Shown in pieces: positions 1 to 10,032 of a stretch of 64,000 bases of DNA. This stretch comes from Ricordea florida. Lineage: Eukaryota > Cnidaria > Anthozoa > Corallimorpharia > Ricordeidae. The position numbers and the translations under genes were made by a program. The DNA is taken from contig OX453272.1 of the NCBI GenBank assembly GCA_949710005.1, forward strand, positions 15,725,494-15,789,493, in the 5' to 3' direction. The first letter of the stretch is position 1; each line of letters begins with the position of its first letter. Below the pieces are notes generated by a model. That model was given only the letters and a program-made list of their open reading frames with translations, had not been told where the DNA came from and made no database searches.

Positions 1-3000
1 CTATAGCCAACCTATTGCCGATGACAACCTATTGCTGATAGATATATCTTATGTGCCCTAAGTATGTTATTTTAACTGTCCTGTATCTTTGTTTATATTC
101 TGTGTTGCTAAATTATTTTGATATTTTGTTTTGTGATGTTTCTCTTTGTGCTCTCTGTCTTTGTTCTCTTTGTTGTCTTTTTTTGTTTGATATTACGAGG
201 TCGCCACTCCAGGTCCATCTCCAGCTTTTTGAATCATGTCTTTCAATTCGTCAAATTTTTCCAAAGTAGATAATCTAGTGATATGTTCCTTGAATGTCAG
301 GGGACTATCGAGCGAGGCTAAGAGAAGAGAAACTTTTAATTGGTTAAGGTATAAAAAATACTCTGTTTATTTTTTGCAAGAAGTGCACAGTTCAAAAGAA
401 ACGGAAAATCTATGGTTAGCTGAATGGGGGTATAGAGGTCTGTTCAGCAGCCTCTCAAGTTCCAGAGCTGGTGTTTCCATCTTGTTTAGTAACAATTTTT
501 CTTTTGAGATACTAAAGTACTTTTCAGACCCTGACGGAAGATTCATTACAGTTGATATCAAAACAGAAGACAAAACTATAACCCTACAAAATATTTATGC
601 GCCAAATAATGATGATCCGAACTTCTTTCAAAGTGCCTTTAATAACCTTTCCACTTTTGAATGTGAACATTTGGTCTTGGGAGGAGACTTTAATCTAGTA
701 CAAAATATTCAAAAAGATAAGAAAGGAGGAAATTTTACCACTCATTTTAAATCATTAGAAGTAATTGAAATGTTCAAAGAAAATATGAATTTGACGGACA
801 TTTGGCGTGATCTTCATCCGGACTCTCAGCGTTTCACGTGGAGAAGAAATAAACCAGAAATTCACTGTAGATTAGACTTTTTTTTGATTAGTTCAAGCTT
901 ATGTACCGATGCACTTGAGGCGGATATTCTACCGGGCTTTAAAACTGATCACTCTCTTATTACGTTGTCTCTTGGCACTAAAACAAACCCCAGAGGACCA
1001 GGTTTCTGGAAGTTGAACTGCCACTTTCTAAAGGATCTTGAATATATTAATATTATCAAAGAAACCATAAATGTAGTGTTAAATGATTACAAAGAAGACG
1101 AGTCAGTAGACGCGGTGCTTTTATGGGATGTGATGAAAATGCAAATAAGAGCAGCTTCGATTAAATATGCAAAACAACAAAAGGCAAAGCAAAACTGTAC
1201 TGTGAAGGCTCTAGAGACTGAGATTTTAATGCTTGAATGTAAACTTGAAAATGACCTTTCCGAAGTTGAGAAGCGTGAAATCCGCATGAAACTAGAGATT
1301 AAGAAACAAAGCTTAGAACAATGGATCAAATACAAAACTCAGGGTTCGATTATCAGGTCCAGAATGCGTTGGTACAATGAAGGTGAGAAAAATACAAAGT
1401 ATTTTTTTGAGTTGGAGAAAAGGCATTTTAATAGTAAAACAATAAGAAATCTGAAAATCGATGACAACATCATTTTAAACACAGATGAAGAAATCTTAAA
1501 TGAAGCGAAACGCTTTTATCAAGCACTGTACGCGTCAAACAATGGCTCTTTTCAAAACGTTTCTGGCGAAGACCTTTTTTTCCAAAAAGAGAACCATTGT
1601 ACAATAAGTGATGATGAAAGAAAACTTTGTGAAGGTCTGCTAACGGCTGCTGAATGTCTGGAAAGCTTAAAAACTATGGAATCAAACAAAACACCTGGAA
1701 CGGACGGAATTCCAGTTGAATTTTATAAAGTCTTTTGGAATGACATTAAGCCCTTTTTTCTCTCTGCTATTAATGCTTCCCATGCTAAAGGTCTTCTCTC
1801 CATATCACAGAGGAGAGGATTATTAACTTTGATTCCAAAGAAAGATAAATCTCTATGTTACATAAAAAACTGGAGACCCATCTCGCTTTTAAATTGTGAT
1901 TATAAAATCGCAGCAAAATCAATCGCTAACAGAATCAAAAGAACTTTGCCTTCGGTGATTGACAGTGATCAAACAGGCTTCCAAAAAAACAGGTTTATTG
2001 GCGAAAATATAACGCTGTTAAATAGCATTTTAAGCTATACAGATATCGAAAAAATTCCAGGACTTCTCCTTTTCATTGATTTTGAAAAAGCTTTTGACAC
2101 TCTTGAATGGTCGTTTATTGAAAAGACTTTAAAATATTATAACTTTGGAGATTCTCTTGTACACTGGATAAAGCTCTTTTATACTGACATTAGCAGCAGT
2201 ATACAAAACAATGGCTGGTCTTCAGATTTCTTTCTTTTGGGAAGAGGTGTGCGTCAAGGCTGTCCCCTGTCCCCTTACCTGTTTATTTTATGTGCTGAAA
2301 TCCTGGGGGCAGCAGTAAGACGAGATAAATTAATTCGTGGTATTCAAATTTTGGACAATGAATGCAAAATAAGCCAGTATGCTGATGACACCACGCTCAC
2401 ATTGGACGGTACAAAGTCCTCAATAGAAAGATCCTTCTGGCTACTTAATATCTTTGCTAAATTGTCAGGCCTAAAAGTCAACTACGAGAAGACTGAGGCA
2501 CTCTGGATTGGATCTTTCAAAAACCGAACAGATAAACTAGAAATAAATCAAAACATCAACTGGAGTTCTCGGAAGGTCAAAGCTCTTGGAGTATGGTTTT
2601 CGATTAGCAAGGAAGAAGCTGTCATGCTAAATTACCAGGAAAAGAAGGAGAAAATCTCTAAAATCTTAGGTTGCTGGCAGCTCAAAAGATTAACTCTGCT
2701 CGGGAAAGTTACGGTTATTAAAAGCTTAGCTGCATCTCAGCTTGTTTATATCATGTCATCTTTGCCATCCTCGCAGTCTCATCTGAAAGAAATACATCAA
2801 CTTCTGTACAGTTTTCTGTGGGATGGGAGAGGGGATAAAATTAAAAGAAGTGTGATGTTAAACGAATATAAAGATGGTGGATTAAAAATGTTAGACATTC
2901 AATCCTTCAATCAAGCTCTGAAAACCAAATGGGTAAAGAAGTATCTTGATGATAACAATCAAGCAAAATGGAAATTATTTTTTGAATATTTCATTAAACA

Positions 3001-4414
3001 ACATGACGGTAAATTACTTCTGACTGGTAATTTGAAGCAAGCTGATGTAGCTGGTTTAAACATTCAGGACTCTTTTACTAACGAAGTAATCGAATTCTGG
3101 TTTAATTTAATCTATGAAGAAAACCCATCACATTTCGCTAATGTGCCAGTTTGGTACAACTCTCTTATAAGAATTGAAAACCAGCCAATCTCTTATTATG
3201 ATTGGTCTCGTGCGGGAGTTAATCAGGTCAAAGACTTGCTAGATCAAAAGTCTGAATTTTTAACGTATAAAGATTTTAAAACTCGCTACAAAGTTAATAC
3301 CACTTTTTTAAGGTACTATGGTGTAGTTTCCGCTCTGACAAAATTAAAAAAGTCTTTTCAACACCAGACTACGATGAAATCTGAAGACCAACTTACTCGT
3401 AGTCAAAAGTTACTATCGTCCTCAAACTTTTGCAAGGAGGCGTATAAGTTAATTGTCAAAGGAATTACTTCATCACCTGATAAAAGCCAAAGCAAATGGA
3501 TAGCTGACTGCGAAAATTACAAAAACTTTATAGAATGGGATAAGTCATACATTTTGCCTTTCTACTGCACGAAAGAAACCAAACTTCGGAATTTCCAATT
3601 TAAGTTTTTGCACAGAAGAATTGCAACAAATGATTATCTCTATAAAATAGGTATCTCCTTAACAGATATATGTACATTCTGTGAACAAAAAAAGGAAAGC
3701 TTGATTCATCTCTTCTGGGACTGTGATTTCGTTCAAACGTTTTGGCAAAATATTCAACACTGGTTGATACAGCACCAGATAAAGCCACAGAACTTTTCTT
3801 TGTCCTTACCAATCTGCTTGGGACTAGTTGATAGTACAGAGGATATACTTCTACACCATGCACTTCTCACTGGCAGATATATTATTTATTTATCGAGAAT
3901 AAAGAATACCCTCCCGAACTTACAAGTATTTTCACAAACTTTGCTTAAGTATCAGGAAATTGAAAAATGTTATGCTTATAAGACAAACACTGTTAAGAAA
4001 TACAATACAAAATGGAGTCTATTCCAATGAACTATGACTTCAATCCTTTTCATTTTTTTTTTTTTTTAGCAGTTCCCCTTTTACCATTCAAATTTCTTTC
4101 TAATTTTACTCTTATTTTTTCAATTCTTATAACTGGACTGGCGGCCTCCTGAGTAGGTTTAAAAGTTTTAGTAGTTTTTGTGTATTTTTAGTGTCCTTGT
4201 TCCTTTTCTTTTTTCTCTGTTGTTTCTTATTTGTGGAAATACTGGCTTTTTTTTTTACTTTTTCTGTGAGTTCTTCGGTCTATTGCTGTAGTATAGTAGT
4301 TTTTATATGATTTTTCACTTAGCCCTCAATCTGTTGTGTTCTTTTGTTTTTTCATGTTTTAAACTATTGTAACCGTTTGTAAATAACCATAATAAAGGAA
4401 AAAAAAAAAAAAAA
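1..4414 (+). mobile_element. Tx1/L1-clade LINE, 3' complete
   Basis: Non-LTR retrotransposon. Seen: a T-rich leader, one uninterrupted ORF2 (236-4030), a T-rich 3' UTR, an AATAAA at 4391-4396 and a pure A tail to 4414. Upstream ORF1, if present, lies outside the window, so no target-site duplication can be paired. Immediately downstream a spliced exon begins (acceptor before 4512), so the copy sits in what looks like an intron of that gene. The intact ORF and clean tail indicate a young insertion. Clade is inferred from the order of domains (endonuclease, RT, C-terminal Cys/His) and the Tx1-like C terminus. Confidence 0.85.
236..4030 (+). CDS. LINE ORF2: endonuclease / reverse transcriptase
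   Basis: 1264 residues, the usual length for Tx1 ORF2, without stops. An AP-like endonuclease occupies about residues 13-240 (EVHSS, GGDFNLV, FTWRR, RLDFFLIS and TDHSLI are all present). A coiled linker follows at about 330-400. The RT spans about 480-760 with GTDGIP, NWRPISLLN, FIDFEKAFDTLEW, GVRQGCPLSPYLF and the catalytic QYADDTT near residue 715. A Cys/His cluster (CTFCEQK...HLFWDC) lies near the C terminus. It would nick target DNA and prime reverse transcription from the nick. The start ATG is the first Met before the conserved endonuclease block (ICSLNVRGL). All catalytic residues I know for the family are intact. Confidence 0.93.
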   Translation: MSFNSSNFSKVDNLVICSLNVRGLSSEAKRRETFNWLRYKKYSVYFLQEVHSSKETENLWLAEWGYRGLFSSLSSSRAGVSILFSNNFSFEILKYFSDPDGRFITVDIKTEDKTITLQNIYAPNNDDPNFFQSAFNNLSTFECEHLVLGGDFNLVQNIQKDKKGGNFTTHFKSLEVIEMFKENMNLTDIWRDLHPDSQRFTWRRNKPEIHCRLDFFLISSSLCTDALEADILPGFKTDHSLITLSLGTKTNPRGPGFWKLNCHFLKDLEYINIIKETINVVLNDYKEDESVDAVLLWDVMKMQIRAASIKYAKQQKAKQNCTVKALETEILMLECKLENDLSEVEKREIRMKLEIKKQSLEQWIKYKTQGSIIRSRMRWYNEGEKNTKYFFELEKRHFNSKTIRNLKIDDNIILNTDEEILNEAKRFYQALYASNNGSFQNVSGEDLFFQKENHCTISDDERKLCEGLLTAAECLESLKTMESNKTPGTDGIPVEFYKVFWNDIKPFFLSAINASHAKGLLSISQRRGLLTLIPKKDKSLCYIKNWRPISLLNCDYKIAAKSIANRIKRTLPSVIDSDQTGFQKNRFIGENITLLNSILSYTDIEKIPGLLLFIDFEKAFDTLEWSFIEKTLKYYNFGDSLVHWIKLFYTDISSSIQNNGWSSDFFLLGRGVRQGCPLSPYLFILCAEILGAAVRRDKLIRGIQILDNECKISQYADDTTLTLDGTKSSIERSFWLLNIFAKLSGLKVNYEKTEALWIGSFKNRTDKLEINQNINWSSRKVKALGVWFSISKEEAVMLNYQEKKEKISKILGCWQLKRLTLLGKVTVIKSLAASQLVYIMSSLPSSQSHLKEIHQLLYSFLWDGRGDKIKRSVMLNEYKDGGLKMLDIQSFNQALKTKWVKKYLDDNNQAKWKLFFEYFIKQHDGKLLLTGNLKQADVAGLNIQDSFTNEVIEFWFNLIYEENPSHFANVPVWYNSLIRIENQPISYYDWSRAGVNQVKDLLDQKSEFLTYKDFKTRYKVNTTFLRYYGVVSALTKLKKSFQHQTTMKSEDQLTRSQKLLSSSNFCKEAYKLIVKGITSSPDKSQSKWIADCENYKNFIEWDKSYILPFYCTKETKLRNFQFKFLHRRIATNDYLYKIGISLTDICTFCEQKKESLIHLFWDCDFVQTFWQNIQHWLIQHQIKPQNFSLSLPICLGLVDSTEDILLHHALLTGRYIIYLSRIKNTLPNLQVFSQTLLKYQEIEKCYAYKTNTVKKYNTKWSLFQ

Positions 4415-4511
4415 TTTGCTAACTATGGAAAATCATTTAACAAATAAATAAATAACGTACAAAAGGTAAGGGAAAATAACAAAAAGGATAAAACATATTA
4501 TACTATTTCAG

Positions 4512-6145
4512 TTCATCTGAAGAGATATAGTCAGCCTGCCAATATGGAACAAATCATTCAAGAGCTTCGTGCTGCCGAATTAAATTGGGATGAAGTTCTC
4601 CCTGAAAATTTATTGCAGTGGTTAGATGTATTTTCAAGTGCCCATAATGTGGTCAAAGACATCATGTTTCCTGGCATCTTGACAGCAATTTCTGGACTGA
4701 TGGCACCAAGGACCACTCTCCAAATAAGTGAAATGGAATTTGAGCCCGTGAATCTCTTCACAATCGTCCTTGCACCACCTGGAGCAGGAAAAAGCTCTGC
4801 TCTTCATGCTGGGGTTGTAAAGCCAATCATTCCTCTTGAGGAGACAACCGATAAGCCAATCCTTGTTGAAGACTTCACCAGAAGTGGGGTCTTTGTCCAC
4901 CTAAAGGCAACGGAAGGCTTGGGAGTGGCGATGGCCTTTTGTCCACCATTACTATGCATATTGAGTCCCAGTCTCCCTCGATGACTTGTCCATGTAAATG
5001 CCTGGCACATTTTCTGCCGTTACGTTTGCTACAATTTTATTCGTTTCGTGTGAAGACTTCAGTTCACTTTTGCACAAGACAAAAGGGAGGAGTAAAAGCA
5101 CGGCATTTCCTTCTTTTATAATTTAAATTCAGTAGATCATGGGACTTTATATTTCTTGTACGAATTCAAATTTACGTTTATCTGGTCCAATCGAACAGCC
5201 TTCAGGCGGGTACTTGGCTCTTCACAAGAGGGTATTTCTACCCGCTACCCGGCTTCTATTGAAACCCCTGTCAGTAAATAAATGTATGTTCTCTTAAGCA
5301 AAACTCTGAGGTAACAAAATCATTAGGTAATTATGTAATTTTCTACAATTACTATCAGTGTTTGAAACACAGCCTGGGCACTTTTTCCGTATAAATATTT
5401 TTAAAATAAGTGTTTGTGTGGCATATGATAAGTTTCAGTACAAAAATTCCAGTCTCAATTATGGTGGGGCTCAATCTGAGCACCTCTTGCTTGTCAACAA
5501 ATAAAAACAGTCCTTCTCAAAGACCCAAAAACAAATAGATCCATACATATTACTTGGAATTACAAAAAGAGAGTTTAAATGAAAAACCCATGAAACGGTG
5601 CTAAAGAGTGTTATTCAAACAATAGAAAACACAGGGTCCATAGTGCTAATCAGGACTGTTTAAGTGGCAAGCTATTTCATGGGTATAATATTTTGCACTC
5701 TAACACTAATTATTAGTAATTCATCCATGATAACATCAATTGTGTAATTTTACATACTCTCTCTGCCTTTCAGATTGTCAGCAATCAAAGGTCACCTGAC
5801 GTATTTGGTTCAGCAAGGAAAATGCTTCATGCGCCTGGTCCCTTTGTCACCACCAGAATGATGTGCAGGCTGGCACATACAACAGCTTCAACTGTGATGG
5901 CTGCCATGGAAAAGCTTGAAAAAGAAAAGCTAGGGAAAGTAGACTATGAACTCAATTGCTTTTTTAAGCAACCCCCAATTAATGCAAAAGAGGAGAATTT
6001 GGAGCTGTATGGTATGGATATCATTACCTATAACAATGAGTTCAAAAAGAGGAATGGACTCTCCAATAACCAGTGTGCCACCCTTCTGACCAATGCCCCA
6101 CAACAAGCGGAAGTGGCAAGGTATTTCACACAGCAAAGGCAGTAA
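4512..6145 (+). pseudogene. P-loop protein exons (DUF3987-like), disrupted
   Basis: Two exon-like open stretches. The first (4512-4984) follows an acceptor (tatttcag), is open from the splice site through Met 4544, and encodes a helical N-terminal region and a Walker A loop APPGAGKSS. This resembles the N terminus of DUF3987 proteins, a family of unknown function with an ATPase fold. After KATEG the frame runs to a TGA. A +1 frame continues as GDGLLSTITMH, suggesting an indel near 4925. The second (5774-6145) follows a textbook acceptor (tgcctttcag), is open without its own Met, and ends at TAA. Exons between them are not identified, so the two may not join directly. Family assignment is tentative. 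Confidence 0.45.
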
Positions 6146-6506
6146 TCATAACACTGGATTTTGTTTAGTGCAACTGAACTTTATCGAATGATGTGAATGG
6201 ACACATTGTATTTTACATCTTGATACTATTAGATATGCTAAATGTTTTGTTAATTGCCCAGCTTAATAAACCTCAGCTTGGGTAAAATCTTTTTCCCATT
6301 TCAGAGCTTACAAGTATGTCATTTTGAACATTTGTTTGTATTGATCCGAATCTTTGTTAACTAAATTTGTACATGTGACTAAATAATCCATTCATTTAAA
6401 AAAAACCTAACGTTTGTTTTACAACATAAATAGTTCTAAAATAAAAGAATTGTTAAGAGTTCTGTTCAAAGCTGATCATCCTTTCTTCAAATCGTTTAAT
6501 AATAAA
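6146..6506. other. AT-rich gap between convergent genes
   Basis: No open frame, repeat or recognisable element. It separates the 3' ends of a plus-strand gene remnant and a minus-strand ORF. Several AATAAA-like hexamers fit shared polyadenylation space, but none is decisive. Confidence 0.4.
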
Positions 6507-7112
6507 TTAGGAGAACCAGTTTAGCTGGATTTGCTTTCTGTATAAGGCGTCAAATATGTTAGCACATTTTATCAAATGTGTTAGCTTGCCTTGAATCTCG
6601 TGTATACTTTTAGGCACAAGACATGTTATTCCCTCTTGTAATGCTAGCTGGCGAAGTTCGTTGTATTTTGTATGACACACATCAGCAGTAATATCCTCAT
6701 TGGTTGATATCATGTGATCTACCAAAGTCTCAAACAGCATACTTTGAACACTATCCCAGCCCAACAGTGGTTTCACTCCATTTTCTAGAAGGAAGTTGGC
6801 ATCACTCCGGCTTTTCTGGCCTTTCAATTTCCTTGGATTCCTTACTCTGGTCAAAGGATAGACAGCCTTTGCACTTTGTGAGGTCCCATATGGAATGTCA
6901 CATTGACTGCAGTGACATCTATGGCTACATCCTTTCATGCTTTTGTAACAGTCACACCTTGAAGGAATCCCCCCAACAATCTGTTTGCAAAATCTCCTGT
7001 CTTGATCTTTTTTAGCAGCTCCTCTTCCACAAGTGCAGCCTTTTGAAGCATTGTGTTGGATAGTGCTGTGTTTGCAGTAATCTGTGGAATCTGGCTCTAG
7101 GCACTTGTTTTC
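6507..7112 (-). CDS. Cysteine-cluster (CxC/CRC-like) ORF, partial
   Basis: Read on the minus strand the frame is open from 7112 to the TAA at 6507; the internal Met (6938) is probably not the true start, so this is an exon or a truncated gene. The N-terminal part has a tight cysteine array: KGCTCGRG, then RCDCYKSMKGC, then RCHCSQCDIPYG. This spacing resembles CXC/CRC DNA-binding fingers (tesmin/TSO1 type), which also occur in transposon proteins. The remaining ~110 residues are helical and unrecognised. It is convergent with the P-loop remnant. Function is not known; DNA binding is inference from the cysteine pattern only. Confidence 0.45.
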   Translation of the reverse strand, partial: ENKCLEPDSTDYCKHSTIQHNASKGCTCGRGAAKKDQDRRFCKQIVGGIPSRCDCYKSMKGCSHRCHCSQCDIPYGTSQSAKAVYPLTRVRNPRKLKGQKSRSDANFLLENGVKPLLGWDSVQSMLFETLVDHMISTNEDITADVCHTKYNELRQLALQEGITCLVPKSIHEIQGKLTHLIKCANIFDALYRKQIQLNWFS

Positions 7113-7135
7113 CTAGCTGAAATAATAGCCGCTTC

Positions 7136-7294
7136 TGTTACAAGTAGAACGTGAGGGACTGGGCCCAGCCCCAGGTTACATATTATTATGGGATCGAAAA
7201 TCCCACGCGTTGGCGAAACGAGGATCGATGAGAAAAACGTGTTGTCATTGTAGTTTTGTAGTAGTTCCTGTGCGAGATTGAGTAGAGTGTAACA
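7136..7294 (+). repeat. 5' LTR, 159 bp
   Basis: Begins TGTTAC and ends GTAACA, a perfect 6-bp terminal inverted repeat with the canonical TG...CA ends, and is followed after two bases by a primer-binding site. No second copy is in the window, so the boundary rests on these ends rather than on an LTR pair. Confidence 0.6.
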
Positions 7295-7296
7295 TT

Positions 7297-7313
7297 TGGT
7301 GACCCCGACGTGA
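7297..7313 (+). promoter_or_regulatory. Primer-binding site, tRNA-Trp
   Basis: TGGTGACCCCGACGTGA is the exact 17-nt complement of the 3' end of animal tRNA-Trp including CCA (from known tRNA sequence). Position two bases after the LTR end is as expected for minus-strand priming. Confidence 0.8.
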
Positions 7314-7329
7314 CTAAGAAACCATCGAA

Positions 7330-8743
7330 ATGTCTATAAAAGTCGTCGAAGACATTCAGATAGAGGTGAGAACAGCAATTTGTCAGCTTAGCGAGGCGAG
7401 TCTTCGAGAAATCTGTGCGGGGCTACATATCGAAGTTAAAGAGACGGATATGGGACGTCTGGCGTTAATACGAATCCTAACGAAATATTTAGACGCCGAA
7501 GAACTCGGAACTGAAGCACTAACGAATCTCAGAGAAACAATTAAAGAAAAGAAACCGGCAACGAAGGACGCGAAGAGTGAACAAGAGGGTGGTGTGAAAA
7601 CCGAACATGTGGATCAAAAGTCTGCTGTCAAGTCAAGCACAAACGCAGTTACGCCTAAAGAAACCACAGCGATTCCACCATTCAGGAAGGAAAGAAACCA
7701 CAAAAGAAACCACAGTGATTCCACCATTCAGGAAGGAATTTAAAATATCGGGACAGATTGGGGATTCACGTCAGAAAGATCGCTTGAGCTTTACCAGTCT
7801 TGCTCACCAAATTAACGCTGGATTGAAACGGGGCTAAAAAGAAGAAGAAATTGTCGAGGCCGTTATTCGAGCCATCAATCCAGGCCTTAGATTGAGGAGC
7901 TACTTGGAAGGTAAGCCCGATCTAGATCTTGCCAGATTACGTAAAATACTCCGGTCACATTACCAAGAAAGGGGGGCTACGGAAATGTATCAGCTGCTCA
8001 GTTCGGCGGTACAGGAAGCTGGGGAGACCCCTCAGGACTTTCTTGTTCGCCTCCTTGATCTAAAGCAGAAAGTACTGTTTGCATCTCAAGAAGCAGGATC
8101 TGATTTGAAGTATGACCCAAAGCTGGTACAGTGCATGTTTCTGCATTCATTATTAACTGGGTTATGGGATGATAGCATTAAAATGGAGATAAAACCCTGC
8201 CTGCAAAACACCCAAGTGGAAGATGAAGAACTTTTTGAGAAATTGAATGCAGCAGTTAGTAATGAAACAGAAAGAATGCAGAAGCTTGGTTCCCGTCATG
8301 ACCAGCTCACAAACCGAACCCCCACAGAGCTTGTAGCTCAATTGGCCACCCATGACGACAGCCATGCCTCAGTTGAAGTTAAAACCCCAGAAAAGCCACC
8401 AAAAGTTAACCTTCTTACTGAAGTTAGAGAGTTGACAGCTGAATTGGCTGCTATCCGGGAGGGCATGGAACAACAAAGCCGCGCTAACCCTCACCCACAG
8501 TACAACCCTGTAGAGCAAGGGAGGGTTCGCCCTAGAGGGTGCTGGAACTGTGAAAGACAAGGAAGGGGTTTCCGTTGCAACCATTGTTTCAACTGTGGTG
8601 ATGTCGGCCACTTCAGTTACCAATGCGTAAGGTCAAGCCGAAGGGGCTATAACTCAGCAAGCCCCCAGGGAAACAGACAAGGGTTGCCCCCACGGGACAA
8701 GGAGCAGCCCCCCAGATTCATGAGCAGTCCCAACAATGCATGA
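7330..8743 (+). pseudogene. gag: gag polyprotein with CCHC knuckle, broken
   Basis: The N-terminal segment 7330-7743 (frame 1) continues in frame 2 from about 7690. The shift is caused by a 46-bp direct duplication (7671-7689 repeated at 7717-7735). A TAA at 7835-7837 interrupts 'AGLKRG-KEEEIVEAV', after which the frame is open to 8743. The later part has helical capsid-like sequence (about 7890-8300) and a zinc knuckle CFNCGDVGHFSYQC near 8590-8630. It would assemble the virus-like particle and bind RNA. The stop overlaps the pro frame, which is -1 relative to gag. Confidence 0.75.
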
Positions 8744-10032
8744 ACTGTGGAAAGAGGGAGGATTGGACACATCAATACTTGCGGTGTTCACAGTGCCATA
8801 CTAGCCACTATTGTTCAAAAGTTTGTCAAAGGGAACATTGGGAGAAGCATAAGGAACTATGTCAAGCCATTAGCGAAGTTGAACTGAGGGAAAGGGGATC
8901 TAAGGCAAGTGCTGAAACATTGAAAATGTCGTTCAGTTCCCACCTAACCCCGAGACAACGCTCTAAACTCACCAAATTAGTGGGAAGAAAATGTGTGGTT
9001 TCCTGCTTGATTCAAGGGGAAAAGGTGGATGCCCTGTGGGATACCGGAGCTCAAGTTTGTGTTGTGTCCAAACATTGGAAAGAAATTAACCTGCCAAACG
9101 AGCCAGTAAGAGACATAAGCGAGTTATTGGGGGAAGATGGATTAAATCTCCAGGCCGTGAACGGTACAAAAATCGCATATGATGGCTGGATTGAGGTAAA
9201 GTTCCAGTTGGTTGGGGAGGATGGGTACTGAGAGCCATTGACAGTACCCATACTAATAGGAAGTGAAGATAATCAGGAGTATCCCATCATCGGCTTTAAT
9301 GTCATTGAAGAGGTCATTAAGAGGAGTAGTAGCCCCAACACAACCAGCCTATTGCCCCGAATAGTGAATGACTCATTCCCATCTGTGAAAGAGGGCGAAG
9401 CAAGAGCGCTGGTTAATTTCATCCAAGGTATGGATGATGAACCTGACACCGGTATGCTCAGAGTCGGCAGACAAGACATACGTGTCCCACCAGGAGAGAC
9501 TGTGAGAGTCAAATGTCAGGTACACTTTAGACTATTAGAAGAAGATTTGCCTGTTGTGTTTGAGCCCAAAGAGGAAGGGGCGTGGCCTGAGGGGCTAGAA
9601 GTTAAGGGCTGTCTCCATCGAATCTCGCCGGGGTCTTCGAGCTGAATGTATGTCCCAGTATGCAACAACACCGAACGAGAGATGACCTTACGTAGGCGGA
9701 CAGAACTGGGCACTATAAAGTTAGTGCAGTCCGTCACGCCACTGCCAGTCGAAGCTGAACAGAAACAAGAGAAAGAGGAAGGTGAAACTTGGAGTGAGGC
9801 AACCAGTTATGAGTGGGAGCCACGTCAGCCCGAACAAAGTGAAGCAAAGTGGACTCCCCCAGTTGACTTGAGCCATTTGTCAAATGAGCAACAGGTGATT
9901 GTCAAGGAGATGTTGAGGGAAGAATCCGGGGCCTTCGCTATAGATGATGGTGACATTGGATGTGCCGAACATTTGAACATGCCGAACATCCGGCACTGTC
10001 ACAGTGTCACGGAGATTTCGACAAAAAGATGA
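8653..10032 (+). pseudogene. pro: MYND finger + aspartic protease + pol linker, broken
   Basis: One frame (frame 1), entered from gag by -1 shift. First a MYND-type zinc finger: CMNCG, RCSQC, HYCSKVC, HWEKHKELC. Then a retropepsin domain with the catalytic LWDTGAQVCVVSK near 9040. TGA codons at 9229-9231 and 9643-9645 interrupt an otherwise continuous frame (8653-10032). The distal part is the pre-RT linker (LNMPNIRHCHS...), which runs into minisatellite sequence instead of RT. The MYND finger is unusual beside a retroelement protease; it normally mediates protein contacts. Confidence 0.75.
8668..8710 (+). promoter_or_regulatory. -1 ribosomal frameshift signal (gag/pro)
   Basis: GGGAAAC at 8668-8674 is a canonical X XXY YYZ slippery heptamer, and its GGA AAC codons fall exactly in the gag frame, so a -1 slip enters the pro frame. 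Six bases later GGGTTGC (8681-8687) can pair with GCAGCCC (8704-8710) to form a 7-bp stem. The pro frame is open only from 8653, so the signal sits where it must. Function is inferred; the parts are directly visible. Confidence 0.7.
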
